Below are positions 13,302-24,130 of a stretch of DNA of 64,000 nt, one piece after another; position 1 is the stretch's first letter, and each line of letters opens with the position of its first letter. The DNA is from Nocardioides cavernae (GTDB lineage: Bacteria > Actinomycetota > Actinomycetes > Propionibacteriales > Nocardioidaceae): the NCBI RefSeq assembly GCF_016907475.1, contig NZ_JAFBCA010000001.1:3038001-3102000 (forward strand), in the 5' to 3' direction. The position numbers and the translations under genes are program-made. The notes under the pieces are model-generated. The model ran no database searches. It was not told where the DNA came from and worked only from the letters and a program-made list of their open reading frames with translations.

Positions 13302-15503
13302 GTGACGCAGCAGGACACCCACCTCGACACCATGCCCTTCGCCCTCCCCCGCGCCCTCGCGGCCAAGTCCGACCCGTCCCTGATCGACCGCGACAGGGAG
13401 CACTTCACCCGGATCGCCACCGGGCTCGAGCGAGCGATCACCGACCTCGAGGAGCGCCTGGCGGAGGTGCGGCGGACCGCGGTGCGCCACGGCACGGCCG
13501 CCCTCGAGCGCGACCAGGAGGTGCACCGGCTGGCCACGAGGCTGCGAGCCCTGCGGCGCTACGACCTCGACCTCTGCCTCGGCCGCATCGTCCACTTCAC
13601 CCCCGAGAACGGCGACGAGCAGGACGGCGGGACGACGTACATCGGACGGTTCGGACTCGCCGACTCCGACGGCCGCCGGCTGCTCGTCGACTGGCGCTCG
13701 CCTGCCGCCGAGCCGTTCTTCGCCGCCACCCACGCGCACCCGCAGGGCCTGGTGAGCCGGCGTCGCTACCGCTGGGTCGGCGGGCGGATCGTCGACTACT
13801 GGGACGAGGCCTTCACCGAGGAGGGGCTGACCCACACCGCGGCACTCGACGACCAGTCGGCCTTCATCGCCACCCTCGGCGGGAGCCGTACGCCCCGGAT
13901 GCGCGACGTGCTGGGAACCATCCAGGCCGACCAGGACGCCATCGTCCGGGCCGGGTCGCGTGGAGCACTCGTCGTCGACGGTGGTCCCGGCACCGGCAAG
14001 ACGGTCGTTGCGCTCCACCGCACGGCCTACCTCCTCTACGCCGATCCGAGGCTGGGGCACCGGCGCGGGGGCGTGCTCTTCGTGGGCCCGCACGCGCCCT
14101 ACCTCGCGTACGTCGGCGACGTGCTGCCGAGCCTCGGGGAGGAAGGCGTGCAGACGTGCACCGTCCGCGACCTGGTCCCCGAGGCGGCCCGTGGGCCCGA
14201 GGGCGATGCGCAGGTCGCCGGGCTCAAGGCCGACCTGCGGATGGTCGAGGCGATCGAGCCGGCCGTGGCGCTCTACGAGGAGCCGCCCACCGAGCCGTAC
14301 CTCGTCGAGACGGCGTGGGGCGACGTCCGGATCACTGCGTCCGAGTGGGCCGAGGCCTTCGACTCCCCCGACCCGGGCACGCCCCACAACCTCGCCCGCG
14401 ACGACGTCTGGGACGAGGTCCTCACGATCCTCGTCGACAAGGCCGCGGACGTCGTCGAGGACCTCTCCCCCGACGAGCTCCGACGCGTGCTCGACGGCCA
14501 CGTCGGTCTGCGGGACACCTTCGACCGGGCCTGGCCGCTGATCGAGCACACCGACCTGGTGGGCGACCTCTGGACGGTGCCGGCCTACCTGCGCCGCTGC
14601 GCTCCCTGGCTCGACCCCGACGAGGTCCGGGCCCTGCGTCGCGACGACCCCGAGGCGTGGACGTACGCCGACCTGCCGCTGCTCGACGCCGCCCGGCTGC
14701 GGCTCGGTGACCCCGAGTCGTCGCGACGACGACGGCGTACACAGGCCGCCGAGGCGCGCGAACGCGCCCGGATGGGCGAGGTGATCGACGACCTGCGCAC
14801 CACGGCACGCGAGACGGGCGCCGACGAGTTCGGCGACGGCCTGGTGTCGATGCTCGTCCACGACGACCTGCAGACGGCCCTGGTCGACGACGCGGCGCTC
14901 CCGACGTCCGACGTCGACCTCCTGACCGGGCCGTTCGCCCACGTGGTCGTCGACGAGGCGCAGGAGCTCAGCGATGCCGAGTGGGCGATGCTGCTGCGTC
15001 GTTGCCCGTCGCGCAGCCTCACTGTCGTCGGCGACCGCGCGCAGGCCCGCCACGGCTTCGCCGAGTCGTGGACGGAGCGGCTGGCACGCGTCGGCCTCAC
15101 GGACGTCGCTGTCGCGCCGCTGACCGTCAACTACCGCACGCCGGCCGAGGTGATGGCCGAGGCCGAGCCGGTGATCCGCGCGGCGCTCCCCGAGGCCAAC
15201 GTGCCCACGTCCGTCCGCGAGAGCGGGATCCCCGTGCTCCACGCGCCTGTCGCCGAGCGCGACGCGATCATCGAGGGCTGGCTGGCCGAGCACGCCGACG
15301 GGACAGCGGTGGTCGTCGGCGACCCCACCTGGGTCGACACGGCGCGCGTCCGCTCCCTCGCACCCGAGCTGGTCAAGGGACTCGAGTTCGACCTCGTGGT
15401 GCTCGTAGACCCCGAGGGCTTCGGGGACGGCGTGTCCGGCGCGGTCGACCGCTACGTCGCGATGACCCGCGCCACGCAACGGCTGGTGGTGCTCACGACG
15501 TGA
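13302..15503 (+). CDS. helR: HelR-type RNA polymerase recycling motor ATPase (733 aa)
   Basis: Seen: an N-terminal coiled arm (SLIDRDREHFTRIATGLERAI), LLVDWRSPAAEPFF, Walker A GGPGTGKTVVALHR (about 226-235), Walker B-like VVVDEAQELSDAEW (about 548), VGDRAQAR, LTVNYRTPAEVM and a final VAMTRATQRLVVL, the order of UvrD-like HelD proteins. Known for the family: HelD/HelR enters the RNA polymerase channels, removes nucleic acid and, for HelR, displaces bound rifamycin. The upstream RAE supports the HelR rather than general HelD assignment. The helicase arm motifs are shortened compared with UvrD. GTG start; the 3' end overlaps the convergent ABM gene by 11 bp. Confidence 0.92.
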   Translation: MTQQDTHLDTMPFALPRALAAKSDPSLIDRDREHFTRIATGLERAITDLEERLAEVRRTAVRHGTAALERDQEVHRLATRLRALRRYDLDLCLGRIVHFTPENGDEQDGGTTYIGRFGLADSDGRRLLVDWRSPAAEPFFAATHAHPQGLVSRRRYRWVGGRIVDYWDEAFTEEGLTHTAALDDQSAFIATLGGSRTPRMRDVLGTIQADQDAIVRAGSRGALVVDGGPGTGKTVVALHRTAYLLYADPRLGHRRGGVLFVGPHAPYLAYVGDVLPSLGEEGVQTCTVRDLVPEAARGPEGDAQVAGLKADLRMVEAIEPAVALYEEPPTEPYLVETAWGDVRITASEWAEAFDSPDPGTPHNLARDDVWDEVLTILVDKAADVVEDLSPDELRRVLDGHVGLRDTFDRAWPLIEHTDLVGDLWTVPAYLRRCAPWLDPDEVRALRRDDPEAWTYADLPLLDAARLRLGDPESSRRRRRTQAAEARERARMGEVIDDLRTTARETGADEFGDGLVSMLVHDDLQTALVDDAALPTSDVDLLTGPFAHVVVDEAQELSDAEWAMLLRRCPSRSLTVVGDRAQARHGFAESWTERLARVGLTDVAVAPLTVNYRTPAEVMAEAEPVIRAALPEANVPTSVRESGIPVLHAPVAERDAIIEGWLAEHADGTAVVVGDPTWVDTARVRSLAPELVKGLEFDLVVLVDPEGFGDGVSGAVDRYVAMTRATQRLVVLTT

Positions 15504-15855
15504 GGTCGGGACGCCTGAACGCGCTGGCGTACGACGTCGTGCCGACCGCGATCGAGTACTCCTCGTAGTAGTCGGCGACGCCGTGCCGCATCGCCTCGCG
15601 GTGCCTCGGGTGGTCGCGCCAGCCGCGATGGCTCTCCTCGTCGGCGAACGTCACGATCGTCGCTCGCTCGCCGTCCTCGGACACGAACAGCTTCGTCTCC
15701 ACGAAGCCCGGCATCGACCGGGCCAGCGCGGTGATGACCTGCAGCTCCTCGACGTAGGCGTCACGGGCGGCGTCGCGGAGGCGGTTGCGGAAGACGGTCA
15801 CGACCTGGCCCTCGTGCGGGCGGGCACGGTCGTGGTGGGCCTCCTGCTGCGTCAC
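15493..15855 (-). CDS. Antibiotic biosynthesis monooxygenase (ABM) domain protein (120 aa)
   Basis: Seen: QVVTVFRNRLRDAARDAY, ELQVITALARSMPGFVETKLF, and GERATIVTFADEESHRGWRDH with HREAMR, the ABM ferredoxin-like fold found in small quinol or heme-linked monooxygenases. GTG at 15855 overlaps the mmuM stop (GTGA), so it is the second gene of a two-gene operon. The function is likely oxidative or unknown; many ABM proteins have no assigned substrate. Confidence 0.82.
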   Translation of the reverse strand: MTQQEAHHDRARPHEGQVVTVFRNRLRDAARDAYVEELQVITALARSMPGFVETKLFVSEDGERATIVTFADEESHRGWRDHPRHREAMRHGVADYYEEYSIAVGTTSYASAFRRPDLTS

Positions 15856-16754
15856 CGGGCGAGTGTGGCACGCAGGGCCGTGATGTCGGCGGTGCCGACG
15901 CGGCAGCACCCGCCGACGAGTCGCGCCCCGGCCGCCACCCAGGCCGCGACGTCGGCCGGGTCGAACGCCGAGCGGCCCTCCCACGACCGGGTCGCGGCGT
16001 TCCAGCCCTGCCCGGAGTTGGGGTAGACGACCGCGGGGCCGTGCGCGCCCGCGAAGGGAACGGCGGCACCGGCGTCTGCGGGCGAGGAGCAGTTGACCCC
16101 AACGGCGACGACCTCGGTGACGCCGGCCGCCATCGCGAAGGCCTCACCGATGGGCTCGCCGGCCCGGGTGAGCCCGTCGGCGGTGGACAGCGACAGCCAG
16201 GCGGGCACGCCGCTGCCGTCGAGCTCGGCGAGCACGGCCTCGACCTCGGCGAGGCAGGGGATGGTCTCGATCGCGAGCAGGTCGGCGTGATCCCCCACGG
16301 TCGAGGCGAGCACGTCGAGCCGGGGTCGGTGGAAGGCGCGCAGCCCGGCCACGTCGAGGTCGTAGTCACCGCGGTACTCCGAGCCGTCGGCCAGCACCGC
16401 GCCGTACGGGCCGACCGAGGCCGCGACCCACCCGTCGGGTGCCACGGCGTCACGCGCGGCGGCGGCCAGCTCGACGCTCCGGCGCAGCAGGCGCTCGACC
16501 TCGTCGCGGTCCGCCCCCTCGGCGCCGAAGCCCTCGAACGACACCTGGTACGACGCCGTGGTCGCCACTTCTGCGCCCGCCCTGAAGAACTCGCGATGGG
16601 CCCGCTCGATGGCCGCCGGGTCGTCGCGCAGCAACCGCGCCGACCACAGGTCGCTCGACAGGTCGTGGCCGTGCTCCTCGAGCAGCGTGGCCAGGCCGCC
16701 GTCGAGGACGACGGGGCGCTCGGCGATGGCGGTCCGGAGGTCCGTGCGGGTCAT
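15852..16754 (-). CDS. mmuM: Homocysteine S-methyltransferase (300 aa)
   Basis: Seen: VVLDGGLATLLEEHGHDL at the N-terminus, TTASYQVSFEGF, AASVGPYGAVLADGSEY, AIETIPCLAEVEAV, GVNCSSPAD and GGCCRVGTADI; the Cys of GVNC and the CC pair are the three zinc ligands. It methylates L-homocysteine with S-methylmethionine or S-adenosylmethionine to give methionine. Length is normal. CAGACT ends 6 nt before ATG and may be its -10. Confidence 0.94.
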   Translation of the reverse strand: MTRTDLRTAIAERPVVLDGGLATLLEEHGHDLSSDLWSARLLRDDPAAIERAHREFFRAGAEVATTASYQVSFEGFGAEGADRDEVERLLRRSVELAAAARDAVAPDGWVAASVGPYGAVLADGSEYRGDYDLDVAGLRAFHRPRLDVLASTVGDHADLLAIETIPCLAEVEAVLAELDGSGVPAWLSLSTADGLTRAGEPIGEAFAMAAGVTEVVAVGVNCSSPADAGAAVPFAGAHGPAVVYPNSGQGWNAATRSWEGRSAFDPADVAAWVAAGARLVGGCCRVGTADITALRATLAR

Positions 16755-16816
16755 GCCCAGAGTCTGGCACCCGAGGGGTGTGACGACCCGCGGGTCTCGT
16801 CGGCGACCATCACCAC

Positions 16817-17608
16817 GTGCCAGAGGGACACACCATCCACCGACTCGCCCGCCGCCATGCCCGGCTGCTGGGCGGGCAGCACGTGTCCGCAGACAGTCCG
16901 CAGGGCCGCTTCGAGGACGGGGCGAGCCTGCTCGACGGTCGCGTGCTCGGCGCCACCGACGCGTGGGGCAAGCACCTCTTCCACCGCTACGACGACCTGT
17001 GGCTGCATGTGCACCTCGGCCTCTACGGGAAGTTCCGCGACGGCACCCTCCCGGCGCCGGCCGCGCGGGGCGCCCTGCGGCTCCGGCTCGTGGGCGGCGG
17101 CCACTGGCTGGAGCTGCGTGGACCGACCGCCTGCGAGGTGCTCACCGACGCGGAGCGCAAGCTCGTCCTGGCCAGGCTCGGTCCCGACCCGCTCCGGCGG
17201 CGACCGGACGCCGAGGCGTTCGTCGCCCGGGTGCTGCGCAGCCGCGCCCCGGTCGCCACCCTCCTGATGGACCAGTCGGTCGTGGCGGGGGTCGGCAACG
17301 TCTACCGCGCCGAGGTGTTGTTCCGCCAGCGGCTCGACCCGCTGCGTCCGGGGCGCCACCACGACGCGGCCGTGCTGCACGCCCTGTGGGACGACCTCGT
17401 GGTCCTGCTTCGCGCCGGCGTCCGGGCGGGGCGCATCGTCACGACGATGCCCGACGACCGCGAACGTCCGTCGGGCCGCCCGCGCCGCGTCGACGCCCAC
17501 TACGTCTACGGCCGTGCCGAGCTGCCCTGCCGGATCTGCGGAATGCCCGTCCAGGACACGCAGATCGCCGCCCGGCGGCTGTTCTGGTGCCCCGTCTGCC
17601 AGGCATAG
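16817..17608 (+). CDS. Fpg/Nei family DNA glycosylase (Nei2-like endonuclease VIII, 263 aa)
   Basis: Seen: PEGHT after the start (catalytic Pro2-Glu3), WGKHLFHRY with the phosphate-binding Lys, VHLGLYGKF, helix-two-turn-helix VAGVGNVYRAEVLF, and a zinc finger CRICGMPVQD...CPVC at the C-terminus. It removes oxidised pyrimidines and nicks by beta/delta elimination. Start is GTG at 16817, required to keep PEG at positions 2-4 after removal of fMet. Convergent with the uvrA-like gene. Confidence 0.94.
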   Translation: MPEGHTIHRLARRHARLLGGQHVSADSPQGRFEDGASLLDGRVLGATDAWGKHLFHRYDDLWLHVHLGLYGKFRDGTLPAPAARGALRLRLVGGGHWLELRGPTACEVLTDAERKLVLARLGPDPLRRRPDAEAFVARVLRSRAPVATLLMDQSVVAGVGNVYRAEVLFRQRLDPLRPGRHHDAAVLHALWDDLVVLLRAGVRAGRIVTTMPDDRERPSGRPRRVDAHYVYGRAELPCRICGMPVQDTQIAARRLFWCPVCQA

Positions 17609-17636
17609 CGGATCAGCCCGACCAGCAGGGGCAGCG

Positions 17637-20000
<2,364 letters not shown>

Positions 20001-20176
20001 GGTGCGCGTCTCCCCTGTCGTGTGGCCTGTCGTGTGGCGGGCCGGCCGAGCCGCACCCGCGCCCCTCCCGTGGCGGGGGCAATCCTGCCAGTACGACGCC
20101 TCGCGCGCCGATGGTGTGACCGGCACCCGCCCCTCGGGTGGGGTGCAAGGTTTGTCCAACGTGTCAGTGTCGAGAC

Positions 20177-20656
20177 ATGAGCACCCACGACCGGACCCTG
20201 ACCGTTGCCGAGATCATGGAGGAGACCGACATCGCCGTGCTGACGTACGTGTCGCTCGACGGACACCTCGTCTCCACGCCGATGGGCACGCAGGACTTCG
20301 AGGACCCGGCCACCACGTGGTTCCTCACCGAGCGCAGCAGTGACAAGGTGCGGGCGATCGAGGCCGACCCGCGGGTCAACGTGTCCTACTCCAGCAAGGC
20401 CGGCTGGGTCTCGCTGACCGGCACCGCCCACGTCAGTGACGACCGCGCCAAGCTCCGCGACCTCTGGGACGCCTCGGCCGGCGCCTTCATGTCCGGCGGT
20501 CCCGACGACCCCGACAACGTGCTGCTGCGCATCGACGGTGCGACGGCGGAGTACTGGGAGTCCCCCGGCAAGGTCGCGATCGCCGTGCAGATGGCCAAGG
20601 GGCTCCTCAGCGACGACAAGCCCGACCTCGGCGACAACGACACCGTGCAGCTCTGA
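20177..20656 (+). CDS. Pyridoxamine 5'-phosphate oxidase family protein (general stress protein 26 type, 159 aa)
   Basis: Seen: IMEETDIAVLTYVSLDGHLVSTPMG, TTWFLTERSSDKVRAIEADPRVNVSYSS and WVSLTGTAHVSDDRAK, the split-barrel flavin-binding fold of the GSP26/PPOX group. It likely binds FMN or F420 and acts as a redox stress protein. The start at 20177 has CAGTGT 6 nt before it as a possible -10. It is followed 12 bp later by the SRPBCC gene. Confidence 0.85.
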   Translation: MSTHDRTLTVAEIMEETDIAVLTYVSLDGHLVSTPMGTQDFEDPATTWFLTERSSDKVRAIEADPRVNVSYSSKAGWVSLTGTAHVSDDRAKLRDLWDASAGAFMSGGPDDPDNVLLRIDGATAEYWESPGKVAIAVQMAKGLLSDDKPDLGDNDTVQL

Positions 20657-20668
20657 GCGGGGCGCCTC

Positions 20669-21469
20669 GTGCTCGTCGACGCCCACGGTCCCGCCACCGC
20701 CGACGAGTCGTGGCGGCGCTTCACCACGCCTGCGACCTGGCCGTCGTGGGCACCTCTGATCCGTGAGGTCGAGGCGTCCGACGACGTGCTGGCCGTCGGT
20801 ACCACCGGTCGGGTGCACGGCCCGGGCGGTGTGGCCATCGACTTCGAGGTCACTCGCGTCGACCCGGCCCTGCGGTCGTGGACGTGGCGGGCCGGGCGCG
20901 GGCCCGCCGCGGTGTCGATGGACCACCACGTCGTCCCGGCACCCGGTGGCGGCAGCCGGGCGATGCTCCGCGTGCCCGCGCCCGCCGCTGCCGTGCTCCA
21001 GCCGTACCGGCTGCCCGCCGGCGCGGCGCTGCGCGGGCTCGTGCGCGAGCCCGGTGGCGAGGGTGCGCCCGAGGCCGTCGAGTCGTTCGACTTCGCCTTC
21101 GCACCCAACTACGTCGGCCCCGCGCGCGCCTTCGGCGTCACCCCGGCCACGACCACGGTGGAGGTCGGCCCCGCGTGGCTCTTCATCCGCTACGGCCCGT
21201 GGCGCCTGGTGACACCGCGGACCAACCTTGCCTCGGCCGAGCTCACCGGCGGCTTCGCGTGGCACCGCACCGCGGGTCCGCCGCACCTGTCGCTCAGCGA
21301 CCGCGGCGTCTCGTTCACGACGAACGGCGACCGTGCCCTCTGCCTGACCTTCCACGAGCCCGTCCCCGCGATCGACCCCACCGGCACCATCACCCACCCG
21401 GGCGCCACGATCGCCGTGGCCGACCCGCGCAGGCTCGCGTCCGCGCTCGGCTTCTCACTCGACGAGTAG
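20669..21469 (+). CDS. SRPBCC-domain protein with C-terminal extension (266 aa)
   Basis: N-terminal ~90 residues resemble a polyketide-cyclase/START-like fold (ESWRRFTTPATWPSWAPLIREVE, VDPALRSWTWRAG). The C-terminal ~130 residues (AFAPNYVGPARAFGVTPATTTVEV, TNLASAELTGGFAWHRTAGPP) look like a separate conserved beta domain seen in actinobacterial proteins of unknown role, with a possible catalytic or ligand region around GGFAWH. GTG start 12 bp after the PPOX gene, so likely in one transcript. No activity can be given. Confidence 0.65.
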   Translation: MLVDAHGPATADESWRRFTTPATWPSWAPLIREVEASDDVLAVGTTGRVHGPGGVAIDFEVTRVDPALRSWTWRAGRGPAAVSMDHHVVPAPGGGSRAMLRVPAPAAAVLQPYRLPAGAALRGLVREPGGEGAPEAVESFDFAFAPNYVGPARAFGVTPATTTVEVGPAWLFIRYGPWRLVTPRTNLASAELTGGFAWHRTAGPPHLSLSDRGVSFTTNGDRALCLTFHEPVPAIDPTGTITHPGATIAVADPRRLASALGFSLDE

Positions 21470-21507
21470 CGGGTGCCGAAGGCCCATCCGGGCTAGGGTC
21501 GCAGAGC

Positions 21508-22233
21508 ATGGACATGCTGCGGGGCGCAAAGATCGCCGAGGCCGGACTGACCGAGTGGCGCAAGCTGGCGCAGGGACTGCACGCGCGCTACCTGACGGCC
21601 GACTTCGCCACGGGAGTGCGCTTCGTCGCTGCAGTGGGCGAGGCAGGCGACGAGGTCGGGCACCACCCGCGCGTGACGATCGGCCAGGGGCACGTCGACC
21701 TCGAGCTGGTCACCGCCGACGCGATCTACCGCGACGACGAGGGCACCGAGCACGTCGTCGAGTGGGTGACCCAGCAGGACGTCGACCTCGCCCGCCGGGT
21801 CACCGAGATCGCTGCGGAGCACCGGCTGGACGCCGACCCGGCGTCGGTCAGCGAGATCGAGCTCGGCCTCGACGCGGCCGGCTCGGCCACCGTCGCCCCC
21901 GTGTGGGCAGCCCTCCTGACGGGCGACGCCGCGTCCCAGGGCCGGGGATCGCCCGGCGACGAGGTGCGCGACGCGACGGGTCGTGTGCCGAACCTGTGGT
22001 TCGACGACCTTGCCGCCGACGCTGTCCCGGGTCAGCGGTTCCACGTCGAGGTCTACGTGGCGCCCGAGGTCGCCGCTCAGCGGGTCGCCGCCGCCGTCGC
22101 CGCGGGCGGGACCGTCGTCGACGACAGCAACGCCCCCGGGCTCACCGTGGTCGCCGACCAGGAGGGCAACCGGGGGGTCATATGCGCCGACACGTCCGCC
22201 GAGACCGAGGACCGAACGGGGTCGGCGTCCTAG
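21508..22233 (+). CDS. Fusion of pterin-4a-carbinolamine dehydratase domain and VOC domain (241 aa)
   Basis: Residues about 1-105 match PCD/DCoH (EWRKLAQGLHARYLTADFATGVRFVAAVGEAGDEVGHHPRVTIGQ), including the HHP motif that binds the pterin. Residues about 110-225 are VOC/glyoxalase-like (SEIELGLDAAGSATVAPVWAALL, NLWFDDL, RFHVEVYVAPEVAAQRVAAAVA). Known PCD dehydrates 4a-hydroxytetrahydropterin; the VOC half could act on another substrate. ATG 21508 has TAGGGT 8 nt upstream. Confidence 0.82.
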   Translation: MDMLRGAKIAEAGLTEWRKLAQGLHARYLTADFATGVRFVAAVGEAGDEVGHHPRVTIGQGHVDLELVTADAIYRDDEGTEHVVEWVTQQDVDLARRVTEIAAEHRLDADPASVSEIELGLDAAGSATVAPVWAALLTGDAASQGRGSPGDEVRDATGRVPNLWFDDLAADAVPGQRFHVEVYVAPEVAAQRVAAAVAAGGTVVDDSNAPGLTVVADQEGNRGVICADTSAETEDRTGSAS

Positions 22234-22236
22234 GGT
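22231..22236 (+). promoter_or_regulatory. -10 hexamer TAGGGT overlapping a stop codon
   Basis: TAGGGT whose TAG is the stop codon of the PCD-VOC gene, with 6 nt to ATG 22243. It gives the next gene its own leaderless-type promoter even though the two are adjacent. Confidence 0.5.
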
Positions 22237-22242
22237 CCCGGT

Positions 22243-22872
22243 ATGGGAATCGTGCACAGGGCCACGTTGTCGCCGTCCAAGCAGGAGCTCGTCGAGGCGT
22301 GGCTGCCGAGCCGTCCGTGGGCAGAGGGCCGCACGATCGCCGGGAAGGTCGCGGAGTACCGGTTCGACGACCCCGACGGCGAGGTGGGTGTCGAGACGAT
22401 TCTCTGGCACACCGAGGACGGGTCCGTGCTGCAGACCCCGCTGACCTATCGCGCCGCCCCGCTCGCCGGCGCCGAGTCGCACCTCATCGCCACCACTGCC
22501 CACTCCGTCCTCGGCGAGCGGTGGGTCTACGACGGGTGCGGCGACCCCGTGTGGGCACGGACCCTGGCTGCCGCGATCCTCACCGGTGCGCGGCAGTCGC
22601 AGATGTTCTTCGAGGAGGACGGCCGCAGGATCGACATCCCGGCGCGCATGGAGGTGCGCGGCAGCGGCCGGGGCGATGCCGCCGACGTGCCCGAGATCGA
22701 CCGCGTGGACTCCGTGACCGACGACGGCGCCGTCACGACCGTGCTCGCGGGCGCGGTCGACCTCGCAGTCGCCCGCATCGTGGGTACGCCGCTGGGCGAG
22801 GGCCGACACCTCGACGGGACGGTCGGCGAGTCCGAGGAGCGGATCGTCCTCGCCGTCCTGCGCCGAGGCTGA
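22243..22872 (+). CDS. Maltokinase N-terminal-cap-like domain protein (209 aa)
   Basis: Seen: LVEAWLPSRPWAEG, VAEYRFDDPDGEVGVETILW, LQTPLTYRAAPLAGAE and GERWVYDGCGDPVWARTLAAAILTGARQSQ, the pattern of the stand-alone maltokinase cap domain (Mak_N_cap) proteins of actinobacteria. No kinase catalytic lobe is present. The role is unknown; in maltokinase this cap helps shape the sugar pocket. Confidence 0.72.
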   Translation: MGIVHRATLSPSKQELVEAWLPSRPWAEGRTIAGKVAEYRFDDPDGEVGVETILWHTEDGSVLQTPLTYRAAPLAGAESHLIATTAHSVLGERWVYDGCGDPVWARTLAAAILTGARQSQMFFEEDGRRIDIPARMEVRGSGRGDAADVPEIDRVDSVTDDGAVTTVLAGAVDLAVARIVGTPLGEGRHLDGTVGESEERIVLAVLRRG

Positions 22873-22883
22873 GCGCCGCTCAG
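22869..22883. terminator. Short hairpin over the convergent stop codons
   Basis: CTGAGC (22869-22874), GCC loop, GCTCAG (22878-22883). It overlaps the stops of the cap-domain gene and the glycosylase gene. It is weak and lacks a T-run. Confidence 0.35.
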
Positions 22884-23995
22884 GGGCGCGCGACCTCGAG
22901 CCCCAGCCACTCCCCCAGCGCGTCGAGCTCGGCGTGCACCCGCCGGCGCCGCGCCGCGGACCAGTCGCCGTCCTCGTGCACCGCGTCGACGATCAGCACG
23001 CCCGCCTCACGGTCGGCCGTCGCATCGACCTTGCCGACCAGCTCGTCGCCGTCGAGCACCGGCATCGCCCAGTAGCCCCACTGACGCGTCGCGGCGGGCT
23101 TGTACATCTCCAGCTGGTAGTCGAAGCCGAACACGTCCTCCATCCGCTTCCGGTCGAAGACCAGCCGGTCCAGCGGGGAGAGGATCGCGGTGCGGCCCTC
23201 GAAGTCGTCGAGGTCGTCCAGCCGGTCGGGGTCCACGCGCCACAGCCCGCGTACGCCGTCGATGCGGGCCGCCGCGCCCGTGCCGCGGACGTCGTACCTC
23301 TCGTCCCACGCCTCGAGGGCCCGCGGGCGGGCGATGCCGAGCGCCCGCAGTCGCCGTGCGGCGAGCGCCTGGTGCGCCTCCTCCGCGGGCACTGCCGGGT
23401 CGCCGGGGTGGATGCGCTCGGCGAGGTCCCAGCGCCGCTCACGGCCCTCGCGCGAGGCGACCGCGACCTCGCCGCGCGCCTCCAGGCACTCGAGGAGCTT
23501 CATCACGTTCTTGTCGTTGGTCCACCCGGTCGAGCGCCAGGGCACCTCGCAGGTGTCCGGCAGGTCACGCGCTGCGGTCGGGCCCTCCGCGCGGAGCAGC
23601 GCCAGGATGTCGCGGCGACAGCCCTCGTTGGCGGCCACCCAGTCGGCGACGTCCTCCTGCCACTCCTTGAGCGGCGGCTCACCGGGCCAGGCGTCCATGT
23701 CGGCGCGGTGCAGCGCGACGTCCTCACTGGGCAGCAGCATGGCCCGCAGCTCGACGAGAGCGCCGTCGCCGACGAGCTCCTCGAGGTCCTCCGGCGCGTA
23801 CGCGCTCCCGAGGCGGGTCCACAGGGCGAGGTCGGCGTGGTGCGCGACGACGCGGGTGAGGTCGACCTGCAGGAAGCCGAGGTGCCGCACCGCCTCCAGC
23901 ACGTCGCCGGGTCGCGGCGTGGCGAGCAGCTGGGCGCGTACGGCGATGCGGCGGGCCTGTCGCGGCGACAGCTCGAGGCTCGGAGGGGCGCCCAT
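22880..23995 (-). CDS. YcaQ/AlkZ-family winged-helix DNA glycosylase (371 aa)
   Basis: Seen: LSPRQARRIAVRAQLL, HLGFLQVDLTRVV (a Q-x-D catalytic motif, as in the YcaQ/AlkX branch; AlkZ has Q-x-Q), HRADMDAWPGEPP, three winged-helix-like segments (LLALLRAEGPTAARDL and others) and ILSPLDRLVFDRKRMEDVFGFDYQLEMYKP near the C-terminus. Members excise bulky or cross-linked bases. The alternative in older annotation is a generic winged-helix protein. A TAGGAT hexamer ends 6 nt before ATG. Confidence 0.88.
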   Translation of the reverse strand: MGAPPSLELSPRQARRIAVRAQLLATPRPGDVLEAVRHLGFLQVDLTRVVAHHADLALWTRLGSAYAPEDLEELVGDGALVELRAMLLPSEDVALHRADMDAWPGEPPLKEWQEDVADWVAANEGCRRDILALLRAEGPTAARDLPDTCEVPWRSTGWTNDKNVMKLLECLEARGEVAVASREGRERRWDLAERIHPGDPAVPAEEAHQALAARRLRALGIARPRALEAWDERYDVRGTGAAARIDGVRGLWRVDPDRLDDLDDFEGRTAILSPLDRLVFDRKRMEDVFGFDYQLEMYKPAATRQWGYWAMPVLDGDELVGKVDATADREAGVLIVDAVHEDGDWSAARRRRVHAELDALGEWLGLEVARP

Positions 23996-24001
23996 GCGCA
24001 G

Positions 24002-24007
24002 ATCCTA
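24002..24007 (-). promoter_or_regulatory. -10 hexamer TAGGAT for the YcaQ-type gene
   Basis: TAGGAT with 6 nt to ATG 23995, leaderless pattern. Confidence 0.55.
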
Positions 24008-24044
24008 GGACCGGAGACCGGTGTGTCGGGGCCACGCCGGCATG

Positions 24045-24077
24045 GCCCGAACGGGTCATTCCTGACCCAGATCGGGC
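24045..24077. repeat. Nested palindrome in the ycaQ/small-ORF divergent gap
   Basis: Inner arms GGGTCA (24053-24058) and TGACCC (24063-24068) with a TTCC loop. Outer arms GCCCGA (24045-24050) and TCGGGC (24072-24077). Together they make a 33-bp operator-like dyad between divergent genes. Confidence 0.5.
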
Positions 24078-24130
24078 ATTACCGGCCGGTTCCCGCCCGC
24101 ACCGCGCCCGGCGGTGCGACCGTTGACGGC

